Part shown: one piece after another, positions 8,847-16,574 of the stretch
Numbering within the stretch: the first letter of the stretch is position 1
How the letters are laid out: every line of letters begins with the position of its first letter
DNA from: an uncultured Opitutales bacterium
GTDB taxonomy: Bacteria; Verrucomicrobiota; Verrucomicrobiia; Opitutales; Intestinicryptomonadaceae
Assembly: GCA_900548275.1 (NCBI GenBank)
Contig: URJY01000001.1
Coordinates: 62,001 to 126,000, forward strand
Length of the DNA stretch: 64,000 nt
Direction of reading: 5' to 3'
Position numbers and translations under genes: made by a program
The notes under the pieces: generated by a model
Databases searched by the model: none
Told to the model about the DNA's origin: nothing
Seen by the model: only the letters and a program-made list of their open reading frames with translations

Positions 8847-10268
8847 TTAGAACGACCAGAACGACTTCGAGGGCAGGAACTCCTCGTTGTATGCGTAGAG
8901 GCTTCTGATGTATTTGTCGGCTTCCTTGCAGTTCTTGAAGCTCATCGTCTTCGCGTCGTATTCGAGCTTCTGTTCGGGGAAGTTTATCGAAATCATCGAA
9001 AGCAGGCACATTTCGGTGAACGGTGCCGCGTAGTCGAAGTTTCCGGGGGGGACAGTGCCCGCAATGCAGTTCTTCGCCCATTCCAAATGCGGATTTCCGG
9101 GGGCGATGGAACGCGTAATAGTCTTTTCGGGCAGGGCTTTCGACTTCGCCAATTCCCTCATTCTTTCGCGCGGGTATATCATCGAGTTGAGTCCGTATTC
9201 GTTTGTCAGAACCGTCTCCTTTGTGCCCACGATGAACGTGCAGTTGCCGTTGTGCCATTCGTTGTTGGGGTCGGGAACGAGGAACGACGGGTCGACTCTT
9301 TCAATCGCCTGCGGGCGAACTTTTGCGTCCGACCAGTGCAGGTTGATTTTGCCGCCGAGTCCGCATTTGTTGGCGAACGTCATTTCGACCTTCGTCGCCG
9401 CGGGCCAAGTGTAGTCGTCGAACGGCGACGCCTTGCCCTGAATCGCTACGGGTGCTCCGAGTTCGAAAGCCGAGTAGGGCACGTCGAAGAAGTGGCACGC
9501 CATATCGCCCGCCGCTCCCGTGCCGTAGTTGCGCAGACCGCGCCAGTTGAACGGCAGGACTTTCGACGAGTAGGGTTGATAGGGCGCGACGCCGAGCCAT
9601 ACTTTGTAGTCGAGGTTGTCCGGAACTTTTTCGCCCGCGGGCATCTTCAAGCCGCCCTGCGGCCAAATCGGGCGGTTCGTCCACATATAGATGTCTTTGA
9701 TTTCGCCCAAGAGACCCGCGTTGTACCATTCGCGGATGACGCGCCAGCCCTCGTTCGTGTGTCCCTGATTGCCCATTTGGGTGATTACACCCGCTTCCTT
9801 TGCGAGGCGTTTAAGCTCGTGCGCTTCCCAGATTGTGCGGGTGAGGGGCTTTTCGCAGTAGACGTGCTTGCCTTTTGAGATTGCCCACGCCGCGATGGGG
9901 TAGTGCATATGGTCGGGAGTTGCGACGACGACGGCGTCGATTTCCTTGTCCATTTTGTCGAGCATTACGCGGTAGTCGCGGAAACGCTTTACATTGGGAT
10001 GTTTTTTGTAGGTGACCATCGCGCTCTTGTAGCCCGACCACGGTTTGAGCGGTGTGTCGTCCTGAACGTCGCAGAACGCGACGAGATTTACGATGTCGGG
10101 ATGTTTTTCGAGGCTTTCGACCGCGTTGTATCCGCGTCCGCCCACGCCGACAAACGCCACGTTGAGTTTGCCGTTTGCATTTTTAACTTTGGAAGTCTGG
10201 CAGGAGGGCAGGAACATCAAAGCACTTGCCGCCGCCGAACCTTTCAAAAAGTTTCTGCGATTTATCAT
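8847..10268 (-). CDS. Tat-exported Gfo/Idh/MocA-family oxidoreductase
   Basis: NAD(P)-dependent sugar or polyol dehydrogenase/hydrolase-type protein of about 473 aa. The N-terminus MINRRNFLKGSAAAS is a twin-arginine signal followed by a possible lipobox LPSC, so it is probably exported with its cofactor and perhaps lipid-anchored. The Rossmann motif VGVGGRGYN and the Gfo/Idh motif YCEKPLTRTIWEA (catalytic-type Lys in EKP) are present. The start at 10268 is chosen over a longer frame because AGAGGA lies 6 nt upstream and the Tat signal begins there. Such Tat-exported homologues are numerous in Verrucomicrobia and Planctomycetes and are linked to polysaccharide or glycoside turnover; the substrate here is unknown. 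Confidence 0.93.
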   Translation of the reverse strand: MINRRNFLKGSAAASALMFLPSCQTSKVKNANGKLNVAFVGVGGRGYNAVESLEKHPDIVNLVAFCDVQDDTPLKPWSGYKSAMVTYKKHPNVKRFRDYRVMLDKMDKEIDAVVVATPDHMHYPIAAWAISKGKHVYCEKPLTRTIWEAHELKRLAKEAGVITQMGNQGHTNEGWRVIREWYNAGLLGEIKDIYMWTNRPIWPQGGLKMPAGEKVPDNLDYKVWLGVAPYQPYSSKVLPFNWRGLRNYGTGAAGDMACHFFDVPYSAFELGAPVAIQGKASPFDDYTWPAATKVEMTFANKCGLGGKINLHWSDAKVRPQAIERVDPSFLVPDPNNEWHNGNCTFIVGTKETVLTNEYGLNSMIYPRERMRELAKSKALPEKTITRSIAPGNPHLEWAKNCIAGTVPPGNFDYAAPFTEMCLLSMISINFPEQKLEYDAKTMSFKNCKEADKYIRSLYAYNEEFLPSKSFWSF

Positions 10269-10460
10269 AATTTTTCCTCTCTTCTTTTGTTCGGATACCC
10301 CATGCGGGCTTCCTCGCGTCGGAGGCCGCTTCGTATCCGCGTTGTGCCCTGAATAATTGCCGAAAGAAGTACCGTTTTTCAAGCAAAACTTTTTCGAAAA
10401 ATCCGATTTTTGCCGCGTGAAAATCTTTGACATTTTGCGGAGCGGTGGAAAAGTGGCGCA

Positions 10461-11111
10461 ATGGATTTCGGGAAACTTCTATTTTCGTTTTTTTCGGCGT
10501 TCGCCGTCCTGCTTTTGTGCGGATGTGCGGGCACCGCTCCCCGCTATGACGGCGCGGGGGGAAAGTATGTGTCGGTTGTGGACGGGCTGCCCGTAGTTTA
10601 CGATTTTCTCGACGACAACGCCTACAACCGCCGCCGCGCAATGCCCGCGCCGTTTTCCGACGTAAGGACGGTTACGATACACAATACCGCCGGCTATCTT
10701 TCGGCGCGCGGCGAGCGCGACAGGCTCAACAAAAAGCGCGACAACGTGTCGGTGTCGTTCCATTTTGCGGTGGACGAAAACGAGGCGGTACAGCTGATTC
10801 CGCTCGATATGCACGCTTGGCACGCGGGCGACGGCGACAGGGGCGACGGCAATCTGCACAGCATAAGCATAGAAATCTGCCGCAGTTTGTGTACGGGCGG
10901 CGACTCGAAACTGTACGAGCGCGCCGAGGCAAACGCCGTAATTTTGGCGGCGCATTTGCTCAACCTCTACAATCTTCCCACATCGGCATTGCGAATGCAC
11001 CGCGACTGGTCGGGCAAGCACTGTCCGCACCGCATACTCGACCGCAACGGGTGGGACGATTTCAAGCGGCGCGTCGACGCCGCCCGACGGATGTCTTCGG
11101 CTGCCCGTTGA
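10461..11111 (+). CDS. N-acetylmuramoyl-L-alanine amidase (Amidase_2), lipoprotein
   Basis: Zinc amidase that cuts the bond between MurNAc and L-Ala in peptidoglycan. 216 aa with a lipoprotein signal ending LLLCGCAG. Amidase_2/PGRP features are TIHNTAG (first zinc His), HAWHAGDGDR, SIEIC and MHRDWSGKHCPH (second His and a Cys at the third-ligand position). It probably acts in the periplasm on the cell wall, in recycling or remodelling. No phage genes adjoin it, so a host enzyme is more likely than an endolysin. It is 78 nt upstream of the FGE-domain gene. Confidence 0.9.
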   Translation: MDFGKLLFSFFSAFAVLLLCGCAGTAPRYDGAGGKYVSVVDGLPVVYDFLDDNAYNRRRAMPAPFSDVRTVTIHNTAGYLSARGERDRLNKKRDNVSVSFHFAVDENEAVQLIPLDMHAWHAGDGDRGDGNLHSISIEICRSLCTGGDSKLYERAEANAVILAAHLLNLYNLPTSALRMHRDWSGKHCPHRILDRNGWDDFKRRVDAARRMSSAAR

Positions 11112-11189
11112 CATTCGGCGGAATTTCGCTCCCGCGCAAATTATATAAATTGACATTTGCGGGCGTTTCTTCAGAATGCTCGGGATTTT

Positions 11190-12902
11190 ATGAGCGTATT
11201 AAAATACATTTTGTTTCTGCTTTTGGCGGCTCTTGTTTTGGGCGGGTTCTATATTATGGCTCTGCTCGGTCCGAGTGCCGCAGTCGACTACACCGAAAGC
11301 TACATCGACCCCACTCTCGAGGGCGACCAGCTCCTGAAGGAATCGGAAAAGTATGAAAAGGAATTCGAAAAGGCGTCGGTGGCAAGTACTATGTCCGAGG
11401 AGGTCGTGGGGCTTTTGCGCAAATCCATCGAGCTTCAGGAACGCTACATCGACAAGGCAAAAACCCTCGGCCGCGAACCCGCCGACCGTTTGATGTCGCT
11501 GCGCACGCGCCTCCACAACATCGAGTCCGCGCCAATCGCCGAAACCATCGAATCGCTCGAAAAGACCGCCGCGAAAGCCGAGGAGGACGGTAAGTTCGAA
11601 GACTCCATCAAGCTCTACCGTCAGGCGTACGACTTGCAGTCGAAAATCAATACCGACTATCCGCTTTCCAAATACAAGAACATCGGCAAGCGCGTCGAGT
11701 TCGACAGGCAGGTCAAAATGCTCGAGGCGCGGCCGCTCTACGAAAAAACGGTCGAGCTTGAAAAGGCGGCGCAGGCGGCTCTGGCGAAGAAGGATTTGCT
11801 CGCCGCAAAGGGGCTTTTCGAAAAGACGATAGAGGCGATATCGCAGCTTCACGCAGAACATCCCGCGTCCGTCTACACCGACTTCGCGCGGCTTATGCGT
11901 CTCGAGTCCGAGCTTGCGTCGTTGCGTTCGGGCGGGCTTGCCGAGAAAATCGCGGCGTTCCAAAAGGCCGCCAAGGAAGCCGAGGCAAAGAAAGACTTCC
12001 TCTCCGCGTCGGAGGCGTATTCCGACGCCGCCGAGAATCAGCGCACCCTCAACAGGCTCTATCCGAAAAGCCGCTATGTGTCGGAGGAAAAGGTTCGCGA
12101 GTTCGAGCTCAAGAAAATCGAGACCTACAGCTGGAAGTTCGCAAAGGAAATCAGGGAGCAGGACGCCGCGTTGCTTGTCTCGCTGCGTTCGGGCGACATC
12201 GGCGCGGTTGCCGAAACGTCGGCTAATCTGCTCAGAAAGACCGAGCACTTTATGCAGAACTTTCCGCAAAGTCCGCTTATCGGCGACGAAATTCTGATGC
12301 GCATGCGCTATGTCAATTTTATGTCGCACGACATCGGAAAAATCCGCCAAGCGGTCATTCCGATGCTCGGTTCGCTCGACGGTTTTCCGAATGTCAAAAT
12401 GCTTCGCACCGAGATAACTCAGGAGCTTTATTCGCTCGTTATGCAGGAGAATCCGAGCCGCTTTACCAACGACAAAAACCGCCCCGTCGACTCCGTGACG
12501 CTCGAGGACGCGAACAGGTTTTGCAGCAGGGTCTCGTGGCTGCTCGGCTACGACGTGAAGCTGCCGACCGAGAAAATGTACCGCACCGCGATAGGTTCGC
12601 TACGCTATGCCGACATCAACGAGATTTCGTGGAACAATATGAACAGCGAGGGCAAGACGCACCCCGTTGCCACGCGTAAATCCAATGACAGGGGGTATTA
12701 CGATTTGTTGGGAAATGTTTCCGAATATGTGCGCCCGAACGTTTCGTTGCCCGACTTTGTATATATCATAGGCGGCGGCGCGCAGACTTCCGCCGACGCG
12801 ATAGGCGACGTTCCGATGGCGAAGTTCGACCCCAAACAGCGAAACAGAATGGTCGGCTTCAGAATCGTCGTAGAATACACCGACAAAAAGGCTTCAAAAT
12901 GA
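11190..12902 (+). CDS. membrane-anchored helical protein with C-terminal FGE-sulfatase-like domain
   Basis: About 570 aa. An N-terminal transmembrane helix (LKYILFLLLAALVLGGFYIMALL) is followed by about 350 residues of charged, TPR-like or coiled-coil helices with repeated FEKASVAST/FQKAAKEAEAKKDF-type units, placing most of the protein in the periplasm. The last ~150 residues resemble formylglycine-generating-enzyme/sulfatase-modifying-factor domains (NPSRFTNDKNRPVDSVTLED, DLLGNVSEYV, GFRIVV). The catalytic Cys pair of true FGE is not visible, so it is probably a structural or binding variant. The ATG at 11190 is preferred to a TTG 11 codons earlier because it directly precedes the membrane helix. 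Its TGA overlaps the hisA ATG as ATGA. Confidence 0.78.
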   Translation: MSVLKYILFLLLAALVLGGFYIMALLGPSAAVDYTESYIDPTLEGDQLLKESEKYEKEFEKASVASTMSEEVVGLLRKSIELQERYIDKAKTLGREPADRLMSLRTRLHNIESAPIAETIESLEKTAAKAEEDGKFEDSIKLYRQAYDLQSKINTDYPLSKYKNIGKRVEFDRQVKMLEARPLYEKTVELEKAAQAALAKKDLLAAKGLFEKTIEAISQLHAEHPASVYTDFARLMRLESELASLRSGGLAEKIAAFQKAAKEAEAKKDFLSASEAYSDAAENQRTLNRLYPKSRYVSEEKVREFELKKIETYSWKFAKEIREQDAALLVSLRSGDIGAVAETSANLLRKTEHFMQNFPQSPLIGDEILMRMRYVNFMSHDIGKIRQAVIPMLGSLDGFPNVKMLRTEITQELYSLVMQENPSRFTNDKNRPVDSVTLEDANRFCSRVSWLLGYDVKLPTEKMYRTAIGSLRYADINEISWNNMNSEGKTHPVATRKSNDRGYYDLLGNVSEYVRPNVSLPDFVYIIGGGAQTSADAIGDVPMAKFDPKQRNRMVGFRIVVEYTDKKASK

Positions 12903-13636
12903 AAATTTATCCCGCAGTAGACATTAAGGACGGCAAATGCGTGCGCCTGCGCAAGGGCGTGGCTTCCGACAGCACGGTTTATTTCGAAAATCCCGCGGAC
13001 GCGGCGAAGGCGTTTGCCGACGCGGGTTCGAAGGTCATACACGTTGTGGACCTCGACGGCGCATTCGGGGGAAAACTGAAAAATCTGAAGGTGATTTCCG
13101 AAATCGCCTCGATGGGAATGTTCGTGGAGCTTGGCGGCGGCATGCGCGACAAGTCCGCCGTAAACGCCGCGTTCGACGCGGGAGTCTCGCGCGCGATTAT
13201 CGGCACAAAGGCGTGTACGAATCCGGAGTTCGCGATTGCGCTTGCCGAAAAATACGGCGAAAAAATCGCGGTTGGCGTCGACGCGAAAGGCGGAAAGGTC
13301 GCGATAAAGGGATGGGTTGAGGTCGCGCAGTTTTCGGCTTTCGAGCTTGCCGAAAAGCTCTCGAAAGGCGGCGTGAAGACTTTCATCTATACCGACATCG
13401 ACACCGACGGAATGCTTGCGGGCGCGAATTTTTCGGCGCAGGAAAAAATGCTTCAAACGCTCGCTCCCGCGGGGGCGCGTCTGATTGCCTCGGGCGGCGT
13501 TTCGTCGAATGCCGACATCGAGGGCTTAAAAAAGCTTTCGCTCAAATACGACAACCTCGAAGGGGTAATCGTCGGCAAGGCGATTTACGAAAAGCGCGTA
13601 AATCTTGCGGAAATTATCAAGATCGCGCAGGGCTAA
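12899..13636 (+). CDS. hisA: phosphoribosylformimino-5-aminoimidazole carboxamide ribotide isomerase
   Basis: Amadori isomerase converting ProFAR to PRFAR in histidine synthesis; it feeds HisF, encoded near the other end of the window. 245 aa TIM barrel. Catalytic Asp8 in YPAVDIKDGK and the second Asp in IYTDIDTDGM are present, with phosphate-binding loops GGGMR and ASGGVSS. It is translationally coupled to the FGE-like gene upstream (ATGA) and to the methyltransferase downstream (TAATG). It is therefore separated from the rest of a his operon, a scattered arrangement. Confidence 0.97.
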   Translation: MKIYPAVDIKDGKCVRLRKGVASDSTVYFENPADAAKAFADAGSKVIHVVDLDGAFGGKLKNLKVISEIASMGMFVELGGGMRDKSAVNAAFDAGVSRAIIGTKACTNPEFAIALAEKYGEKIAVGVDAKGGKVAIKGWVEVAQFSAFELAEKLSKGGVKTFIYTDIDTDGMLAGANFSAQEKMLQTLAPAGARLIASGGVSSNADIEGLKKLSLKYDNLEGVIVGKAIYEKRVNLAEIIKIAQG

Positions 13637-14514
13637 TGAATATCGACGTGCTAAAATCGGAGTGGTCGGAATACGAACTGCTCGACAGCGGAAACAGGCT
13701 CAAGCTTGAGCGTTTCGGCGACGCGGTTGTAGTGCGCAGCGAGCCGAAGGCGTGGTGGAGTCCGTCCGCGCCCGAGCTTTGGACGCGCGCGTACGCGCGG
13801 CACATCGACGACGACCGCAGGGATTCGCACTGGCGTTTCGACGCGAAAGTTTCCGCCCCCGTGCTCGACTGGAACGGCGTAAAGTTCCGCACAAAGTTTA
13901 TGGACGGCACAAAGCACTTGGGCGTTTTCCCCGAGCAGTCGCCGCATTGGCAGTACATCGCAAAGGCGGCGTCGGGTTTCAGGGGGCAGGGTAAGCCGAA
14001 GCTGCTAAACCTGTTCGGCTACACGGGGGCTGCGACACTCGCGGCGGCAAAGGGCGGCTTTTTTACGACGCACGTAGACGCATCGAAGCCGTCGGTCGAA
14101 TGGGCGCGCAAGAACCAGTCGGAGAGCGGGCTCGAGTCCGCGCCGATCCGCTGGATTGTCGACGACGCGCTGAAGTTCGCCAAGCGCGAAGAGCGCAGGG
14201 GGGCATCGTACGAGGCGATTGTTCTCGACCCGCCCGCATTCGGAAGAGGCCCGAAAAACGAGCTTTGGAAGCTCGAGCGTATGCTGCCGGAGTTGCTCGA
14301 TGCGTGTTCGAAAATCATCGCAAAAAAGCCGCTTTTCGTTTTGATGACCCTCTATTCGATTGAGGCCTCGTCGATAATGGCGGCGAATATGCTCGAGCAG
14401 TATTTCGGCAAAATTGCGGGCGCGAAAACCGAATGCGGCGAACTTGTCCTGCCGTCCAAGAACGGCTTCGACCTCCCGCTTTCGATTTACGCAAAGACCA
14501 CCTTTGCCCGATAG
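13636..14514 (+). CDS. class I SAM-dependent methyltransferase, RlmI-like
   Basis: Probable RNA methyltransferase of about 292 aa. The AdoMet-binding motif LLNLFGYTGAATLAAAKGG and motif IV VLDPPAFGRGP resemble the catalytic domain of 23S rRNA m5C methyltransferase RlmI and its relatives, but the PUA domain is missing. The N-terminal ~100 residues (WWSPSAPELWTRAYARHID) resemble the family's substrate-contact region. It overlaps hisA by one base (TAATG). The RNA substrate cannot be predicted from sequence. Confidence 0.82.
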   Translation: MNIDVLKSEWSEYELLDSGNRLKLERFGDAVVVRSEPKAWWSPSAPELWTRAYARHIDDDRRDSHWRFDAKVSAPVLDWNGVKFRTKFMDGTKHLGVFPEQSPHWQYIAKAASGFRGQGKPKLLNLFGYTGAATLAAAKGGFFTTHVDASKPSVEWARKNQSESGLESAPIRWIVDDALKFAKREERRGASYEAIVLDPPAFGRGPKNELWKLERMLPELLDACSKIIAKKPLFVLMTLYSIEASSIMAANMLEQYFGKIAGAKTECGELVLPSKNGFDLPLSIYAKTTFAR

Positions 14515-14622
14515 GCGCGTTTTACGCTATAATTGTGTATTTTTGTATTTTGTCGGCTTTTCGGGCATTTGTTGTCTTATTGTGTTTGCGTTGTGCGCGT
14601 TGCGGATTTACTCTTCGGGGCA

Positions 14623-14736
14623 ATGGACAGGAAATCGTTTATAAAGTCGGTTGCGGCGGGCGGAGTTTTCGCGGCGTTGTAGCCGCTGTCGGTTGCAGAG
14701 TGCGGCGAAAAGAATCCGCCTTTTGCAAAGTTCGAC
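14623..14736 (+). pseudogene. signal-peptide segment cut off by in-frame TAG from the PHP-domain gene
   Basis: From ATG 14623, 19 codons encode MDRKSFIKSVAAGGVFAAL, a typical Tat/Sec-like signal with FIKS. A TAG at 14680-14682 follows, and the same frame then continues without a break (PLSVAECGEKNPPFAKFDMQKRV) into the PHP protein. The original gene therefore began at 14623 and one substitution separates the export signal from the enzyme. Candidate parent codons differing by one base include TCG (Ser), TTG, TGG and CAG. Confidence 0.75.
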
Positions 14737-16065
14737 ATGCAAAAGAGGGTCTTTGAGGTCGGCAAAAACTACTCGGTTGCGGTGAAGTTCCCCGAAAAGC
14801 TGCGCGGAAAGGTGGAGGGCGGTTTTCTCAGCGTCTTGGGCGACGACGGCGCGTCGGATGTCAACGGCGACTTTTTCAACAAGCCGGTCGGCACGCCGAT
14901 TCCGTTCAAGATTTCGGACGGGGCAATGCGTTTCGACATAAAATTCGGGCGCGAGCAGGGCTATTGTATCCGCCTTTTCGACGGGAAAATTCCGCCCGAG
15001 ACGGAGGCGCACAAAATGCCGCGCCCGATTGCCGTTCTGCACGTCTACGCGCTCGAAAGAGATTTGCTTTCGCTCGTTCCCCTGCGCGGAGATTTCCACA
15101 TCCACTCGACCCGCTCCGACGGCAGAAACAAGCCCGAGGAAGTAGCCCTGCGCTGCTATGAATGCGGCTTCGACTTCCAGTCCATTTCCGACCACGGACG
15201 CTATCAGCCGTCGGTCGATATGCAGAAGCTCTTTTCCGAATACGACACGTCGATGGCGTTTTACAATGCCGAAGAGTGCCATATGGCGTATCCGCACATC
15301 CACAGTCTGGGCGCAACACAGAGCGTTTCGGACTACATTTACGCGAACATTCCGTGGTACTACCGCCGCGTCGATGTTATAATGAAAGACATTCCCGAGA
15401 CTTTTCCGTTCCGCGTGCGCAAGGACATCGCAAAGATTCAGGCTGAATGCGAGGTCATCAGAAAATTCGGCGGACTTGCCGTCTACAACCATCCGTATTG
15501 GCAGAAGGATTTGATGGGCGTGCAATACTACAACCAGTCGCCGAAGTCGATTTGGGACGAAGTCTGCCGCAGAAATATTTTCGACGTGTACGAATTTGTG
15601 AACTACGGTTGCGGCGATATGTCGATTGCGCGCGCCGCCTGTAATTACGCCGAGTTGCGGGCGCGGGGCTTGCACTATCCCGTAATAGGCAATTCCGACG
15701 CGCACAGAGTCGAAGACCAAGGCTCGTCGTACACGGTGGTTTTTGCGAAGTCGAATTCAATCGAAGACGTGAAGGCGGCGATTATGGCGCGCAGGTCGGT
15801 TGCCGTCGCCGAGTTCGAATATACCGACAAAACGCAGCGGGATTTCGGCAGACCCGCAAGATTCGCGTTCGGCGAGGACAGGTTTGTGCGTTTTGCGTAC
15901 TTCCTGTTCGGTCACTATTTCCCCGAACACGGCAAAGCCGTTGCCGCCGAGGGCAGGGTTTTGCGCGACATAATTTTGGGCAAAAAACAATCCGAGGAAA
16001 ATGCGGCAAAACTCGAAAAGCTCGCCGCCGTCTCGCGGAACTCCTATGCCGAATTTCGCGCATAG
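14737..16065 (+). CDS. PHP-domain metal-dependent phosphoesterase, export signal lost
   Basis: 442 aa from the first Met after the in-frame TAG. Residues about 115-330 form a PHP domain with metal-binding motifs GDFHIHSTRSDG, SISDHG, YNHPYW and IGNSDAHR, so hydrolysis of a phosphoester is the likely chemistry. An N-terminal beta-rich domain (about 1-110) precedes it. The reading frame extends upstream to 14623 and encodes a signal peptide interrupted at 14680. Unless the stop is read through, the present product would stay in the cytoplasm. It is preceded by the RlmI-like methyltransferase and followed, convergently, by the small gene downstream of rpoD. Confidence 0.82.
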   Translation: MQKRVFEVGKNYSVAVKFPEKLRGKVEGGFLSVLGDDGASDVNGDFFNKPVGTPIPFKISDGAMRFDIKFGREQGYCIRLFDGKIPPETEAHKMPRPIAVLHVYALERDLLSLVPLRGDFHIHSTRSDGRNKPEEVALRCYECGFDFQSISDHGRYQPSVDMQKLFSEYDTSMAFYNAEECHMAYPHIHSLGATQSVSDYIYANIPWYYRRVDVIMKDIPETFPFRVRKDIAKIQAECEVIRKFGGLAVYNHPYWQKDLMGVQYYNQSPKSIWDEVCRRNIFDVYEFVNYGCGDMSIARAACNYAELRARGLHYPVIGNSDAHRVEDQGSSYTVVFAKSNSIEDVKAAIMARRSVAVAEFEYTDKTQRDFGRPARFAFGEDRFVRFAYFLFGHYFPEHGKAVAAEGRVLRDIILGKKQSEENAAKLEKLAAVSRNSYAEFRA

Positions 16066-16133
16066 TGCGCGGTAAAAGGCGCGTTGCGGAATAGTTTCGC
16101 GTCGTCGGGGCGGATGAGTCCGTTTCGGGCGGG

Positions 16134-16574
16134 CTACTTTTCGTCCTTTTCGGGTGCGAGGTATTTTACCATCACGACATCGCCCACAAGTGCCGTTCCG
16201 CTTTCGACCGTGAACGCCGCGCAGGAGCGGTACGATATTTTGGCGTATTTTAGAATTGCTGTGGGGCGCATTTTCACGTCGCAGGCGTAGTACATCGGGG
16301 CTCTGTCCCGAACCGTGCTCGGCGACATTATGTTTACTATCACGGTGTCGCCGTCTTTGCGGACTATCCGTCCCACGTAGAAATCCATATCCTTTTGCGG
16401 CAGATTTTCGAGATACTGGCGCATTGCAGGCGACGGCGCGACGCGTCCCGTAAGTCCGCGCCGAACCGACTGCGAAAGTGCCGACTCCGCCGCCGCGCAA
16501 CAGAGCAGGCAAAAAAACAGCGCACGCAGGAAATTCCCCACGTGCGTTGCGGTATGTTTGCTATTTTTCGGCAT
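16134..16574 (-). CDS. small secreted protein downstream of rpoD, unknown function
   Basis: 146 aa, not recognised. The N-terminus has a hydrophobic signal-like stretch (ALFFCLLCCAAAESALS) and the rest is beta-rich (DMDFYVGRIVRKDGDTVIVNI). The ATG lies inside the last codons of rpoD, 14 nt overlapping, and no other Met occurs until residue 51, so translation is likely coupled to rpoD. It is the last gene of the dnaG-rpoD operon. Confidence 0.7.
   Translation of the reverse strand: MPKNSKHTATHVGNFLRALFFCLLCCAAAESALSQSVRRGLTGRVAPSPAMRQYLENLPQKDMDFYVGRIVRKDGDTVIVNIMSPSTVRDRAPMYYACDVKMRPTAILKYAKISYRSCAAFTVESGTALVGDVVMVKYLAPEKDEK

Noticed and set aside
10461..11111. Phage endolysin and prophage remnant
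   Set aside because: The amidase has a lipoprotein signal and no phage genes nearby, so a host cell-wall enzyme is more likely.
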